Source: Rhodamnia argentea (Eukaryota; Streptophyta; Magnoliopsida; Myrtales; Myrtaceae). Taken from it: a stretch of DNA of 64,000 nucleotides. The stretch lies in contig NC_063157.1 of the NCBI RefSeq assembly GCF_020921035.1, positions 20,601,015 through 20,665,014 of the forward strand. Reading direction: 5' to 3'. Positions within the stretch are counted from its first letter, which is position 1. The number at the start of each line of letters is the position of its first letter. A program made the translations under genes and the position numbers. The notes below the pieces were generated by a model, which ran no database searches, was not told where the DNA came from, and saw only the letters and a list, made by a program, of their open reading frames with translations. This document shows, piece by piece, positions 12,271 to 23,401 of the stretch.

Positions 12271-13171
12271 TTAATGTTGGATAGAAGTAATGTAATTCAC
12301 CAACTTGTTAAAATCCATAGTGGAAGAGCCAAGAGCAGCCTCATGTGCCATCCTCTTCCACTCCATGGCCCTCTTCTTCAACTTCTTCCCCACCTCACCA
12401 TCATCTCCATCGTCTAGGATCAGCTTTCTGACCAACCTCTCCACATCATCTCTCTTCACACCACTTCCAATCTCCAGGCCCATCTCCCACTTGCTGCATA
12501 CATACCTGCAGTTGCCCTTCTGATCCCCAAAGCATGGCCAACAAAGCATGGGGACTCCGGCCGACAGGCTCTCCAGTATGGAGTTCCACCCGCAGTGAGT
12601 CAAGAACCCTCCTATCGAAGGGTGTTCGAGCACTTCCTCTTGTGGGCACCATCCTGAGATCAGACCTCTCCCCTTGGTTTCTTCAAGAAACTCACGAGGA
12701 AGAATGGCATTCGCGCTAGTACCGTCTCCTTGGTTCACAAGGTCCGGCCTAACTATCCACAAAAACGGTTGCTTACTATTGGCAAGACCCATCGCGAACT
12801 CCACCAGCTGTTCTTGGGTCAAGAGCACGATGCTCCCGAAATTCACGTACATCACTGATTTGGGTTCCTTGGAATCGAGCCACTTGAGGCACTCCGCGTT
12901 CTCCTTCCACAGGTGGCCCTTGAGTGGCTTCCACCCGTGACTCTGATCATCGACATTTACCGATTGATTGAGGAGGAGGTGGAGCGGTCCGACAGAGTAG
13001 ATGTGAGTGGAAACAGACGAAAGCGCGTCGAGAGCATCTCGCTCCAGGGATTCGAAGGTATGGAAGATCATGGCAGGAGTGGGATTTCGATCGGTAGTAT
13101 TTTGAACAGCGTCCAGGACAAACTTGAGCAGGAACTCCTCGTCGCCATCCTTGGTGCCGAAGGAGTTTGGG
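12271..13171 (-). CDS. UGT85-type gene, 3' segment of exon 2 (donor-binding domain)
   Basis: This stretch encodes the C-terminal half, from NSFGTKDGDEE through HTFESLERDALDALSS, SVMYVNFGS and WIVRPDLV to the PSPG box. The box starts at [16 protein letters not shown], contains HCGWNSILESLSAG, and ends around CWPCFGDQKGN, where D and Q are the usual sugar-contacting pair. The frame is fully open. The upstream edge is the MULE target-site duplication GAGTTTGGG (13163-13171). The ORF appears to continue to 13215 only because it reads into the transposon's inverted repeat, giving a spurious start. Confidence 0.9.
13163..13171. repeat. MULE target-site duplication, left copy
   Basis: The 9-bp GAGTTTGGG directly precedes the left terminal inverted repeat and is repeated exactly at 26091-26099 after the right one. 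Nine base pairs is the usual duplication length for Mutator-like elements. Confidence 0.93.
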
Positions 13172-13290
13172 GGGCTTTTTTCCAAACCAGGTGTAAAAAA
13201 CCAAATAATTACCAAATCAGGGGTTGACTTTTTTTATTTACCAAATCAGGTGTCGCTCGGCAGTCATAGTGCCGAGCGACACTCGGCTCG
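13172..13290 (+). repeat. MULE left terminal inverted repeat
   Basis: Matches the reverse complement of about 25968-26090. The first 22 bases are identical. The next 30 are diverged around AAATACCAAATC, and the stretch from GTTGACTTTTTTTATTTACC through TCGCTCGG is again nearly identical. Confidence 0.9.
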
Positions 13291-13440
13291 GCAGTCATAC
13301 TGCCGAGCGGTCGGGAAGCCTCGCGGACTAAGTCCGGTCGGCACTTATAGTGCCGAACGGACTGCCGCTCGGCGATATTAGTGCCGACCGGCAGTCCGTT
13401 CGGCACTATAAGTGCCGACCGGCAGCCGGTCTCCCCCACC
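13250..13440. repeat. Subterminal palindrome array, left end
   Basis: A run of short inverted repeats built on GCTCGGCA/TGCCGAGC cores with 3- to 5-base AT-rich centres. A clear example at 13286-13308 has 10-bp arms GCTCGGCAGT and ACTGCCGAGC around CAT. Others carry TTCGGCACT-ATA-AGTGCCGA and related stems. The same motif family recurs at the right end (25795-26000). Such clusters may serve as transposase-binding or extrusion sites; that role is inference. Confidence 0.85.
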
Positions 13441-14372
13441 AATGCTAACCGGCTTCACGAAATAAAACAAATCATAAATAATTATATATTTGGATTCGTT
13501 CAATGATAGAAACAGGACTTGTATTATAGAGTGAATGATTAGGAAATAATTAATCTGACATATGAAAGCGGTCAAGGTTGGGGAAGAAAAAGGCATCGGC
13601 TAAATGGTCAATGGGTTTTCATTTTACAAATTGTGGACGAATTAGATTGTAAAATGTACAACACAACACTCCTATCATTTTCATATTGTCTATAATTGGA
13701 TTAACTTCGCATGGGATGCGCTAATTTCATTTGATCCAAATGACAGAGTTGTTGGAAGAGTATGTATTAATCATAATTAATTAAGTAGGCAAATTGGGTT
13801 GATCACGAAATTGATAACGATTATTCAGTACATTGTAATTAAGAAGGTGCAAACGAATTGGAGTTTTAAGTATCGAGCATACGGGACCTCAAACACCTAG
13901 CCGAGTTCTTTGTAAGCTAAGTACTTAACGATTTATTCTTTTGTAGAATAAATTGTTAGTTGAGGTGTCATATACTATCCAAATAATGATAGTGCGGACA
14001 CCAATTATTTTAGAAATAAAGAGCATGTTGCTTTTTGACGGTTGACGTTTTCCCTCCTTAGTTTTCACGTATCAAATTAAGGAATAATAAATTACGCGCA
14101 TACTAAGAAAATAGAAAGAGGATTTCCTTCGTATTTATTTTTTGACATCACACCATTCTCAAAATACTCAAAACAACGTAACGATCTCGGAGACTTGCTA
14201 CAGGGCGGGCCCGAGGCTCCTTAATCCGAACATAAACCCAAGATTAAAAATGAACAACCATGAAGAGACACACACCCTTTAGGAGAGACATCATGATAAG
14301 ATCGACAATCTTGTGGTAATAGACGGTGATCACCTCATACGTTTGACATTCTTAGCAAGCATTACGGTTGGC
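13441..14372. other. MULE interior, unclassified
   Basis: AT-rich sequence between the left palindrome array and the PR-10 fragment. Short ORFs only, with no recognisable domain. Confidence 0.4.
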
Positions 14373-14647
14373 CTAGAGATAACCCTCAAGAGCGTTGAAC
14401 AAGCCGAAGACCTTCTCCTTGCCTTCGTTGATTTGCTCCTCGGTGAACTGAATGTTACCAGTGGCGTAGTACTTGCTTCTGTTCTTGCATATGGACCCTC
14501 CCTCGGGGTTGGCCTCGATCTTGATGTCATACGAGATCTTCTCGAATATGTTCATCGGGGCGTCGCCCTCGATCCAGCTGTAGCTGTATGTGAGTTTGTC
14601 CTGGTCCGGAGCGCCAACCCCGTGTTTCGCGTACTTGAAATGGCTAG
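14373..14647 (-). pseudogene. PR-10 / Bet v 1-like exon 2 captured in the MULE
   Basis: The minus strand encodes the C-terminal half of a PR-10 (Bet v 1) protein: SHFKYAKHGVGAPDQDK, TYSYSWIEGDAP, KISYDIKIEANPEGGSIC, then EEQINEGKEKVFGLFNALEGYL. It begins right after a preserved splice acceptor (TTGCAG at 14648-14653), the position of the conserved PR-10 intron, and ends at an early TAG (14373-14375). The codons beyond read ANRNAC and a TAA, suggesting a Gln codon became TAG a few residues before the normal end. No first exon was found upstream. PR-10 proteins are small cytosolic ligand-binding defence proteins. As a lone exon inside a transposon, this looks like Pack-MULE-style capture and is not expected to make a functional protein. 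Confidence 0.83.
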
Positions 14648-15288
14648 CTGCAATTGTTATCGTTGAATCAAATGTAAGAGAGCGTTACTTGCAAATATAT
14701 TGATGATGAGTCAAAATTGTTTGTATGCAAATTGTGATACCAATTCACAAGAAGCACTGGACACAAGATGGTGCGGCGTAACTTGACGGTTGTAACTTTC
14801 TGGCTAAGGATTTTCCCTCTTTGCTCTAGGGTTGTAAATTTGAACAGACAAAAGAATTCCGTGGTCACTCTCAAACATAATTAGTATATCTGTACACTCT
14901 CTATGCATTTTGTAAGTTACTTTGAACTATCATCTACCAGTGTTTATATGAGTAGGCATTATATTTTTTTTTAAGGGATCGATTGGTTTTTTTAATTTAT
15001 TATTTTCATTGGTCAAAGCATTCATCCTATGAAGTTGCTGGAAAGATGCAAGTTGAGCTCATATATGTGTCTGCACGATATGTTGTCTTTAGCTCTTTTT
15101 GGAATAATTATGAGAGAACGAATCGACCGGATTCATATTTTTTTTTAAGGATAAATTGTATCTGGACATTTCATCAAAATTATCTCGAACATTGATTGGA
15201 AAACAAAATAGGAATTTGACTTCGCCAGGGTAGTTGGATCGGTGATTTCATGTTAGATAGAAACATGCATAGAATCTTTTGAGGGTTG

Positions 15289-15292
<4 letters not shown>

Positions 15293-15332
<40 letters not shown>
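15293..15332. repeat. (TA)n microsatellite
   Basis: About 20 uninterrupted TA dinucleotides. Confidence 0.97.
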
Positions 15333-15333
<1 letters not shown>

Positions 15334-15449
15334 TACTTTAAAGGAAATACGGACTGATAATATCTCTGCAAAAATGAGAGTTAATTTCTTTTTCCGCTGA
15401 TCAAGTTAATTTGAAGCTATTCATACGGTTGTTTCAAAAAAAGGAAAAA

Positions 15450-15560
15450 AAAAAAAAGCAATCGAACACAATAATAAAAAAACAAGAAAATATATCGGAC
15501 ACTGGATTTACGCGATCCGATTGGCGACACATACTCCATGAGGAGCAGCACATGATTCAC
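15450..15560. repeat. Diverged LTR-related fragment
   Basis: Resembles the start of the outer LTR at 9880-9960: both read ATCGAACA-AATA, AACAAGAAAATA-ATCGGACAC-GGAT and TACG-G-TCCG/TTCGG. Ends are not defined and no target duplication was found. Confidence 0.5.
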
Positions 15561-16483
15561 CATTAATCAAGCGACAAAACGAAAATTACAACTACACTTG
15601 AGTCACTAAAATACTGTCACTTCTTTATAGTCCTCACAATTCATCGCGAGACAATCTGATGACAGAATTCACATAATTTTCCACAAGATTTACTAACTTG
15701 ATCACCAAAAGCTCCTTTTGGATGAAATTTAAAAGGAGAAAATGCTCAAGCCACGTATTAATTTTCACCGATAATTTTTTGCCGGAGGTACCAAATCGAT
15801 CCTTTTGTCTCCGACTTAGTATTAAAGTAATCCGTTTGAAATTTTTTGCACTAAAGTAATCTTCATACACAACTATGACACTAAAAGTGTACTTTTGCCG
15901 GGGTAAAAGTGAACATGAAATTTGCCTGTTGGAAAACTTCTGACGTGTGTTTAAACCGGGGAGAAACGTAGAAAAGTAGCTTCTCCAATAATCATATGAT
16001 CTTCTTGAATAATTATATGATCTTCTTGAATGGAGATTAGTGTTTTAAAATTGCTCCATCTAATGCTTTTCTTCCACCATCCCCTTTTGATGCACGGGGT
16101 TTACGGTTTTTGGTGGTAGGTCAATTTTTAAGGTTTTAGTGATGAACAAAAAAATTGCGTATTTGTGTTACCATGGGCACCGTTTCCGTGGTTTTTTATT
16201 TTTATATTTTTGGTGTTTTCTTCAAATAAATAAAAATGGGTACGTGTCGAAACACGACATATAATTGCATAAGATATACAAAAACACGAAATCTTCATAA
16301 TAGATATCAAGTTAATTGCAATTACATGTACTAACGATGTCGTCTTCCTACATGACCTCCTGTTCCGCAATGAGGTTGTCTCCGTTGATCGGGAAGCCTA
16401 GTGTCATACCGACGAGAATGAGGGTCCGACCGAGTAGGATGTCTCGATGACGAAGGCATATCTTGTAAAAATATGTCATACCC

Positions 16484-18599
16484 TTACGTAGGAGGGACTG
16501 GATAAGAATGAGAGAAATCGGGTCCATACTACGAAGGAGAACTAGCCGGAGTCTGCGGATGTTGATCATCAAATGTTCCGGCGAACCGGGTGAACCCCGC
16601 ATCGAAATGTTGGCTGAACCCCGGAGTGAACTCGGGAGCAAAATCCGTTGTATGATATTCCATGGAATACGGGACGACATCATCATATGTATGAGCTCGA
16701 GGACTTCTCCGGGTCGGGTGAACGATCTCGGGGGGGGTCATCCTCCTCGTCCGGCCCAACGGGTGTTGCCGTAGTTGCTGGTTGAGGTGCTGGCATCATT
16801 GTTAGCCGCCGTTCCTCATTCCGGGCATATAACATTGCCCTAGCTATCGTCCTTACTTTTTCCCAAGCTCGAGGAGATGGACCGACCGAATCCATGATAT
16901 GTACGATCTGCTCAACCCCGTCACCCTAGTAATGATATTAAAATTAACAAAAGTTATCAATATATCAATAATTTATGTGACTTAAAATAAGTAGTGAAAT
17001 AAATTAAAATTAAAATGCACGAACCGTTGAACCCATTGCAGCTCCCGCAACAGAAATCCACTTCCTTGTATGTCGACGGAACCACTCCATATATCCGGAA
17101 TGAAAGTGGAGTGTTTCCGTTGAATGTCTACCCCGCACTATACGTTCGGCACGTCTGTTCCACAAATCGATCCACCGTCTATGCTTATTCTCCCAATCAG
17201 TCTTGGGTGGCGTGTTATCAAGACCATGCAAGGCACTATGATCGTGAGGATTCTTAGGTATTGGCTGCTGCAACCGAAACCGCCGAAGTACACGGTCCGG
17301 ATAGTGCCACTCAACTATCCAGTGACAGATGAGTGGGACTTTCGCCCTCCAATAGTTTTGTCCGTGAAAGCAGATGTCTGGTACATCTTCTTCAATTTCG
17401 TCATACGGCTCCCAAATAATCTGTTATCGTAATGAAATATATCAAATTACACCAAAGCTAAATTTAAAGATTAACATTATATTAAACCCACTCGTTGCTA
17501 TCATTACTTACATCATCGGTCCCCATTCGATCAAATTGGTAGCGTAGATGTGTCACGGTATGCGTGGGGACGTCGGTTGTAGTTCGGCCTCGACTCCAGT
17601 TGCAGAAACATACAACTTTAGATTTCATGTACTATACGCGCTGCAAAAAAATTAATGACGCACGAAATGAAAAAAGGCAATACATGACATACCGACTACC
17701 GAAAGGTGCATCCGGGAAAGGAGCGGCGGAAGTCGGACCCGGGGAGACACATTTGAAACGCTCCCACGCCCAAATCCGGAGTACATGTAGGGCACCGCCC
17801 ATTTGCCTCGCGTTTGGATCGGTTGCACGGCATAGCTCCCGATACAACCATGCTAGTCTTTGCGGAACCCCAACCTGTCTTGTGTAGGGGCCTCGATGTT
17901 CGTTAATAGTGGGAGAAATAGCAAACTAACTCGAGCACCTGATTTGTCCGCAAAAATATATCCTCCAATCGGGCGAAGAACGAATGCCCTAGCATGATAT
18001 AGTACAGTGTCCTCATCGGCATCTTCGGGAAGATGGTGAAAGTTTTCACTCAACCATCTTAAATTTATTTGTGTGCCGCGCGATTGAGGTGGCCGAGCAC
18101 CAAGCAGATGATCACGGAGATTGCCCCAATTCCAATCGGTAGGGCCGATATCAGCAAGTCCCTCGATAGGAAGCCCCGTAATCATCGCAATGTCCTGCAG
18201 CGTGATGGTAACTTCACCTTCCGGCATATGAAAGGTATGGGTCTCGGGCCTCCATCGCTCGACCAATGCTGTAATCAAATGCCAATCAAGCTGGACAAAC
18301 CCCATTTTATAAACACCGTAAAATCCCGAATCTTGCAGATAAGGGAGTATTCGCGGATCAAGTTCACCTACGTGTTGCGCCGCTCTTTGACATCTAAGAA
18401 GCTGCAGTTGCGGTATATCGCAAAATTGTCACATCAACTATTAGTGACTATTTTCATAATGTCGTGACAAATGACGAGTTAACATGCTAAATTCCGCAAT
18501 TACCTCGGTGTCCCATAAAGCTTGTGATGCGTGTCGCGCTTGTCCACTAAGTAGTGAATCATTCTCGGGCCCCGGCTGAATGTGACTCCTCCGTGCCAT
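16484..18599 (-). pseudogene. Plant mobile domain (PMD, PP7-long-form-like) gene, degenerate
   Basis: Exon 1 is 18599-18504 (start MARRSHIQPGPEND). Exon 2 starts at 18411 and encodes the PMD core: DPRILPYLQDSGFYGVYKMG, WHLITALVERWRPETHTFHM, ITLQDIAMITGLPIEG and RWLSENFHHLPEDADED, then LAWLYRELCRATDPNA in another frame. Further exons give LRYQFDRMGTDD, IIWEPYDEIEEDVPDICFHG, WRRAERIV-like text and an acidic Pro-rich tail ending at a TAA (16484-16486). PMD proteins such as MAIN/MAIL1 act in silencing and genome stability, and PMDs often travel in transposons. Damage: two apparent +1 shifts near 17860-17885, a frame change at the C-run near 16735, and an in-frame TAG before the YGPDFSHSYP tail. 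It lies head to head with the transposase. Confidence 0.78.
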
Positions 18600-18719
18600 T
18601 TCAACCGAATTGTGAAGAATGCTAAAAATTCGTAACTTCGGTAAGTAATCGAGGAAGAGCACGAGAGTTGAGTAATCAATCGAAGAAATATAGTCGATGA
18701 TGAGAAATGAGAGCACTCG

Positions 18720-19400
18720 CCTCTACTTAAAAAAGCAGAGCTGAAGGACACTCTGCAACGCCCGTGAAAGCGCCGCAGACGCCCCCCATGGCTGCAGTAC
18801 CATTATTGGCGCTGCAGCTCATGTGGAGGGGCAGCCCCCTCCCCCTATGGCTGCGGGCGCCATTATTGGCGTTGCAAAATTAGGGGGTGGGGGGCAACCC
18901 ACTCCCTAGGGCTGCGGCGCCATGCCGCAGCCCTAGGGGGACCTCCCCCCTACCTCCGCGGCGCCATTATGGCGGCTGCAGGGGAGGGGGAGGCCGGCCC
19001 CCCCCCCCCTCCCCACGCTGCAAAGCATTGCTTTGCAGCGTGGGAGAGGCCCCCGCTCGGCAAGTATGAGCGCCGAGCGGGGCCCCGCCTTGCCGGGCGG
19101 GCGGGGGGGCCCCCCGCTGCTGCGAGGCGGGGAGGGCCCCGCTCGGCGAGCCCGAGCTGCCGAGGCGGGGGCCCCCTCCCCACGCTGCGGCGTGGGGGGG
19201 GGGCCCGGCCTCCCCCCCCCCTGCGGCGCCATTATGGCGCTGCAGAGGTAGGGGGAGGGCCCCCCTAGGCTGCAGCATGGCGCCGCAGCCCTAGGGAGTG
19301 GGGGAAGCCCCCCCTTTCGGCGCCATAATGGCGCTGGAAATGGGGGGCCCTCCCCTGCGCCATTATTGTGTGTGTAGGATGGGGTGCCTCCCACCCCCTA
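18720..19400. repeat. GC-rich hairpin-rich spacer between PMD gene and transposase
   Basis: Very GC-rich, with long G and C runs and repeated palindromes built on GCGCCATTATGGCGC (perfect at 19226-19240) and GCGCCATTATTGGCGCTGCA, plus GCTCGGC/GCCGAGC stems. It lies between the divergent starts at 18599 and 20058 and may contain their promoters. The ORFs called here are composition artefacts. A related block sits on the other side of the transposase at 23040-23600. Confidence 0.8.
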
Positions 19401-20057
19401 TTTTTGTAACCTCATTGTGGTGTTATTGCCGTCCTACCTCCTTCACGGGTGCTACGACTTCTCTTCGACTGTGTTTAAAGCACAGCTAAAGCTCCCCTCT
19501 CTCTTACTCTCTCATTCTCATATCACTCTTGCGCTTTCCCTCTCTCGTGCTCCAACTCTCGCACTTCCTCTATTTCACACTAACATCCTCTCGGTTGCCT
19601 GGGCTCAGAAATTGTTGCCCTCTCTGTTGCTTCGGTAAGTGTATATTACAGTGTGTGTTTTATATATTTTTTATTAATATCTACGTCATATTGAAATTAA
19701 TTTATGAAATTTTTTTCCCCAGAAGTTGTGATTTTGTCCCAAGCCAACGTTGTTGCTCGGTGCATTGTCTTGGGAGTTAAGAAATATTCATTCGGCACGT
19801 GCTCTCCATCGATATTTCGAGGTTAATTTTGTTGTACCTATTTTTTACAGTTTCTGAAGTATAGATTTATTTTTTTGGATTGTTATTTATACGTGAAATA
19901 ATTACAATATTTAAAATTCATTGAATTTTAATTTTGTAAACATTTCTTTAGCATAATTTTTATGGCTATAGAAGGATGTTTATTTCATTTGATATATTGG
20001 TTGTTGTAATGTTTCGTAAAATGTAGCCGCCAAATAATTTATAATTTCTTTAGCGGA

Positions 20058-22736
20058 ATGGCGTCTACATCTGTTGCGATTTTGCATTGGGGAGGTAGAA
20101 TAGTGCAAAAAGATTATGGAGCTGATTACGAAGGCGGAGAATCCACCTACTTCGCGTTTGCAAACATATGGACATTAGATGCATTACGTGCTACGATTGA
20201 GAGCGCGTTGAATATTACGGGAAATCAGTATATTCATAGCATCATCTATAGATGCCCAAATGTCACACAAGGGTTTGTCGTGTATGATATAATGGACGTG
20301 CGTGATGACAATACTGTTGGGATGATCCAGCAATTTGCCAATCAGACTGTTGGAATGGGGTTTCTAGTGTTTTATGTCATTGTAGATGAACACCGGGTGA
20401 TACATGATTATCATACGGGGGAAGGGTCCAATGTTTGTGAAGAAGAAGAAGAACAAGAAGGAGCAGAAGAAGAAGAACAAGAAGGAGAAGAAGAAGAACA
20501 AGAAGGAGCAGAAGAACAAGAACAAGAAGGAGCGGAAGAAGAAGAACAAGCGGGACAAGATGCTGCTGTGCGTAATCGACCGGGTGAGTCCGATGATAAT
20601 AACGATAATAATGATGATGATGGTGATAATGATGATAATGACCATGATGAGGCTAGCGATGAAGACGATGATAGTTGGATGGACAGTGATGATAGTGATG
20701 CCGAAGCTGTTGAATCTGACAATATGGAGAGTTACTATAACACGCAGTATAGTAACCCCATTCAACCATTGGTACATCCACCGCCCTACTCAGAGATCGA
20801 CTTTGATATGATGCAAGACGATACAAGAGCAAAGCCGGGCGGTACGGTATTTGATCCGTCGAAAGAATTTGTTGTTGGGCAGCTTTTTCCATCACGGGAT
20901 GCGGTACTGCTAGCTGCCAAGGAGTACTCAATGAGAAGAAATCATAGGTTTTGCTATGATACCACGAAGAAGAGAGAATATGTCATCAAGTGTGGTAATC
21001 CGAATGGACCATGTGGCTGGAGGCTCCGCGCGATCACAAAAGTGGGTGGCATGTTTTGGAAAATAAGTAAGTATAATGGCCCACATACATGCGGTAATAT
21101 ACATGCATCTCGAGATCATCCGCACCTCGATCAAATGTACATATGCAGCTTCATCCAACAAATGGTCTCCGCCCAACCGGATATCAAAATCAAGGCGATC
21201 ATGGCGGAGATTCAAGACAAGCTTAACTTCCAACCTACTTACCGTAAAATCTGGAAGGCCAAACAATTGGCGATTGCCAAAGAATTTGGCGGATGGGATG
21301 AGTCATATGGTAAGTTGAGGAGGTACATGAACGCAATGATGAAAGAGAATCCAGGTTCTCATTTCGTGATCGAGGAACGCATGGCCGAGGATGAGAGCTG
21401 CACGGTTTTCGACCGCATGTTTTGGACTTTTAGGCAAACAATTGAAGGTTTCAAAAGTTGTCGGCCTGTTATATTTGTCGACGGTACTTTCTTGTATGGA
21501 AAATACCGAGGAACGCTCCTTTGTGCGGTCTCACTTGATGGGAATAATCATAATTTCCCATTGGCATTTCTTTGTGGTTGATAGGGAAAATGTTGACAAG
21601 CGGCGGTGGTTTATGAATATGCTGCGGAGATATGTCACCAGAAGGGATGATATTTGTGTGATATCGGACGGACATATCGGGATTCAACAAGCAATGCAGA
21701 CAGCACGGTGGCGTCCTCCACATGCCCACCATAGATATTGCATTCTTCATATTGTCAGCAACTACAAAAAATATTTCAAAAATGCCGACGGGATAAAACA
21801 TGTTCAAATGGCAGGTAAATGTTAAATTTTGTGAATTCTCACCTCAAAACTTTTTACAAAATTTTACTATAATGTCTTGTATCTCGATTATTGTTGTAAT
21901 GTGCAGCTTACGCGAATCAACGACGGAAGTTCGATTTCATCATGAGCCGAATTAGGGAGGTCGATCAACCCACTGCTGAATGGTGTGATCGGATTCCAAG
22001 GGAGAAATGGACAAAGGCTTATGATGGAGGGAAGAGATATGGGTCGATGACCACAAATTTGGTTGAATCGGTCAACGGGATGCTGAAACCCGTTCGTGGT
22101 TTGCCAATAACAGCCATGGTGGAAAAGATATTCTACCAGTTGTCTCATTATTTTGACACGAGGAGAACGATGTACACGATGCAGAAGGCCAACCAATGGC
22201 AATTTACGCAAATTGCGGGTGAAACGCTCCACAAAAATAGCGAAAAGGCAAAGAGGCATCGGGTAAGATGTTTCGACTACGAAAGAGGGATTTACGAAGT
22301 GAAAGCTGCACGTGATAGAACTAGAGGATCTGGGGGCAACAAATACAAAGTGCATCTACACGAGCGAACATGCACATGTGGGAAATTTGAACAGTTGAAA
22401 CTTCCTTGTTCCCACGTAATTGCGGTATGCCAACTACATGCAATTGATTACACTGGGTTCGTAGATGAATGCTATACGTTGGACAAAACCCTTCAGTGCT
22501 ATCGGTACATGTTTCATCCGTTAGGGCATCATGACTACTGGGATAAAGCTAATGAGTTGCCATTAGTTCCGGATCAAAGGCGTATTAGGAAGAAAGGAAG
22601 GCCTCGTGCATCTCGGATACGTAATGAGATGGACTGGAGAACCCCGAGCAGTAGCGATTCGCGTAACCATTGCACGAACTGCGGGAAATCGGGGCACAAC
22701 AGGCAAACATGTGCGCACGGATCGGCTCGGGATTAG
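20058..22736 (+). CDS. MuDR/MULE transposase, with an apparent +1 frameshift
   Basis: The transposase would cut and paste the surrounding element. Exon 1 (20058-21814) has an N-terminal domain (MASTSVAILHWGG), an E-rich repeat and D/N-rich tract (about residues 127-225), and a zinc-binding MuDR DNA-binding domain (KCGNPNGPCGWRLRA, then HTC). The DDE catalytic core follows: VIFVDGTFLYGKYRGTLL holds the first Asp and CVISDGHIGIQQAM the second. Exon 2 (21907-22736) holds NLVESVNGML (probable Glu), a SWIM finger (CTCGKFEQLKLPCSHVIAVC) and a CCHC knuckle (CTNCGKSGHNRQTCAH). Between PLAF and FVVDRENVD one extra base near 21565 shifts the frame, so the ORF from the start codon stops at 21581. A leader intron probably runs from 19636 (GTAAGT) to 20053 (TTTAG). 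Confidence 0.88.
20430..20570 (+). repeat. In-frame Glu-rich tandem repeat in the transposase
   Basis: Imperfect repeats of GAAGAAGAAGAACAAGAAGGAG encode units such as EEEEQEGAEE. They are followed by a GATAAT/GATGAT-rich Asp/Asn tract to about 20700. They keep frame and lie between the N-terminal domain and the DNA-binding domain, as a likely disordered linker. Confidence 0.85.
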
Positions 22737-23039
22737 ATGCCGGTTGTGCCAATTATGTAAAATAGTTTGCTGACACTTTTGTAATAGATCGCGTAACCAT
22801 GTGTAATTTTTTTTTTGTGACATTACCATATCTCAATTGCGCGATATTTCATCATTTATGTGTACATATAATTACTTAATTAATATACGGCCAATAGTTT
22901 CCTACTTTGTGCACATATAATTGCTACATGTAATTGCACACATACACGTCGTCGGAGTATCCCTTCCCACCTCGTATGGAGCCAAAAAACTTGGGCATCA
23001 TGGACTTTTCAAATGCAAAAAGAGAATACTTCAAACTAA

Positions 23040-23290
23040 ATTACTCAAACCCGTGAATGGCGCTGCAACGCCCAGGTGTGCAGACGCAACTGAAGCTACG
23101 TCCGCACACAATAAGGTGTAGGGCGGGCCTCCCATAAGTGCTGCGGTGCCATTGCGGCACCGCAACGTACTACCTTTTTTTGTTTATTTTTTCATGCGGT
23201 GCCATTATTGGCACTGCAACGTACTTGGTTGAGGGAGGCTCCCCCAACCAAGTACTCGATTTTGTGCCAATAATGTAGCATGACCTCTCC

Positions 23291-23323
<33 letters not shown>

Positions 23324-23363
23324 ACTCTCTCAAATTTGAAGTGACATGACCTCTCACTCTCAC

Positions 23364-23401
<38 letters not shown>

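Larger units (their letters stand above)
8210..12740. repeat. Segmental duplication, copy B (with LTR insertion)
   Basis: Collinear with 4520-6850 and interrupted by the LTR insertion at 9864-12135. Homology resumes directly after the insertion at CTCGATTGCATAAGTATAGTGTC and runs into the 3' half of the UGT85-type gene. The interruption falls exactly where copy A keeps one uninterrupted TATAT, so the LTR arrived after the duplication. Confidence 0.8.
14648..16483. other. MULE interior: intron remnant, repeats, no gene
   Basis: AT-rich DNA holding the sequence upstream of the PR-10 exon (probably its former intron), a TA microsatellite, an LTR-related fragment and a short stretch (about 15765-15910) with CACTAAAGT-type motifs like the element at 27340-27740. 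No coding region recognised. Confidence 0.45.

Noticed and set aside
13250-13440. Regularly spaced repeats resembling a CRISPR array
   Set aside because: Units are palindromes of varying spacing in a plant transposon end, with no uniform spacers and no cas genes.
13124-13442. ORFs spanning the left MULE terminus
   Set aside because: They read through the inverted repeat and palindromes; not genes.
18887-19394. Several long Pro/Gly/Ala-rich ORFs on both strands
   Set aside because: They arise from G and C runs in the hairpin-rich spacer and are open in many frames at once.
20364-20811. Antisense and alternate-frame ORFs rich in Ser, Ile or Lys
   Set aside because: Shadows of the Glu/Asp repeat in the transposase.
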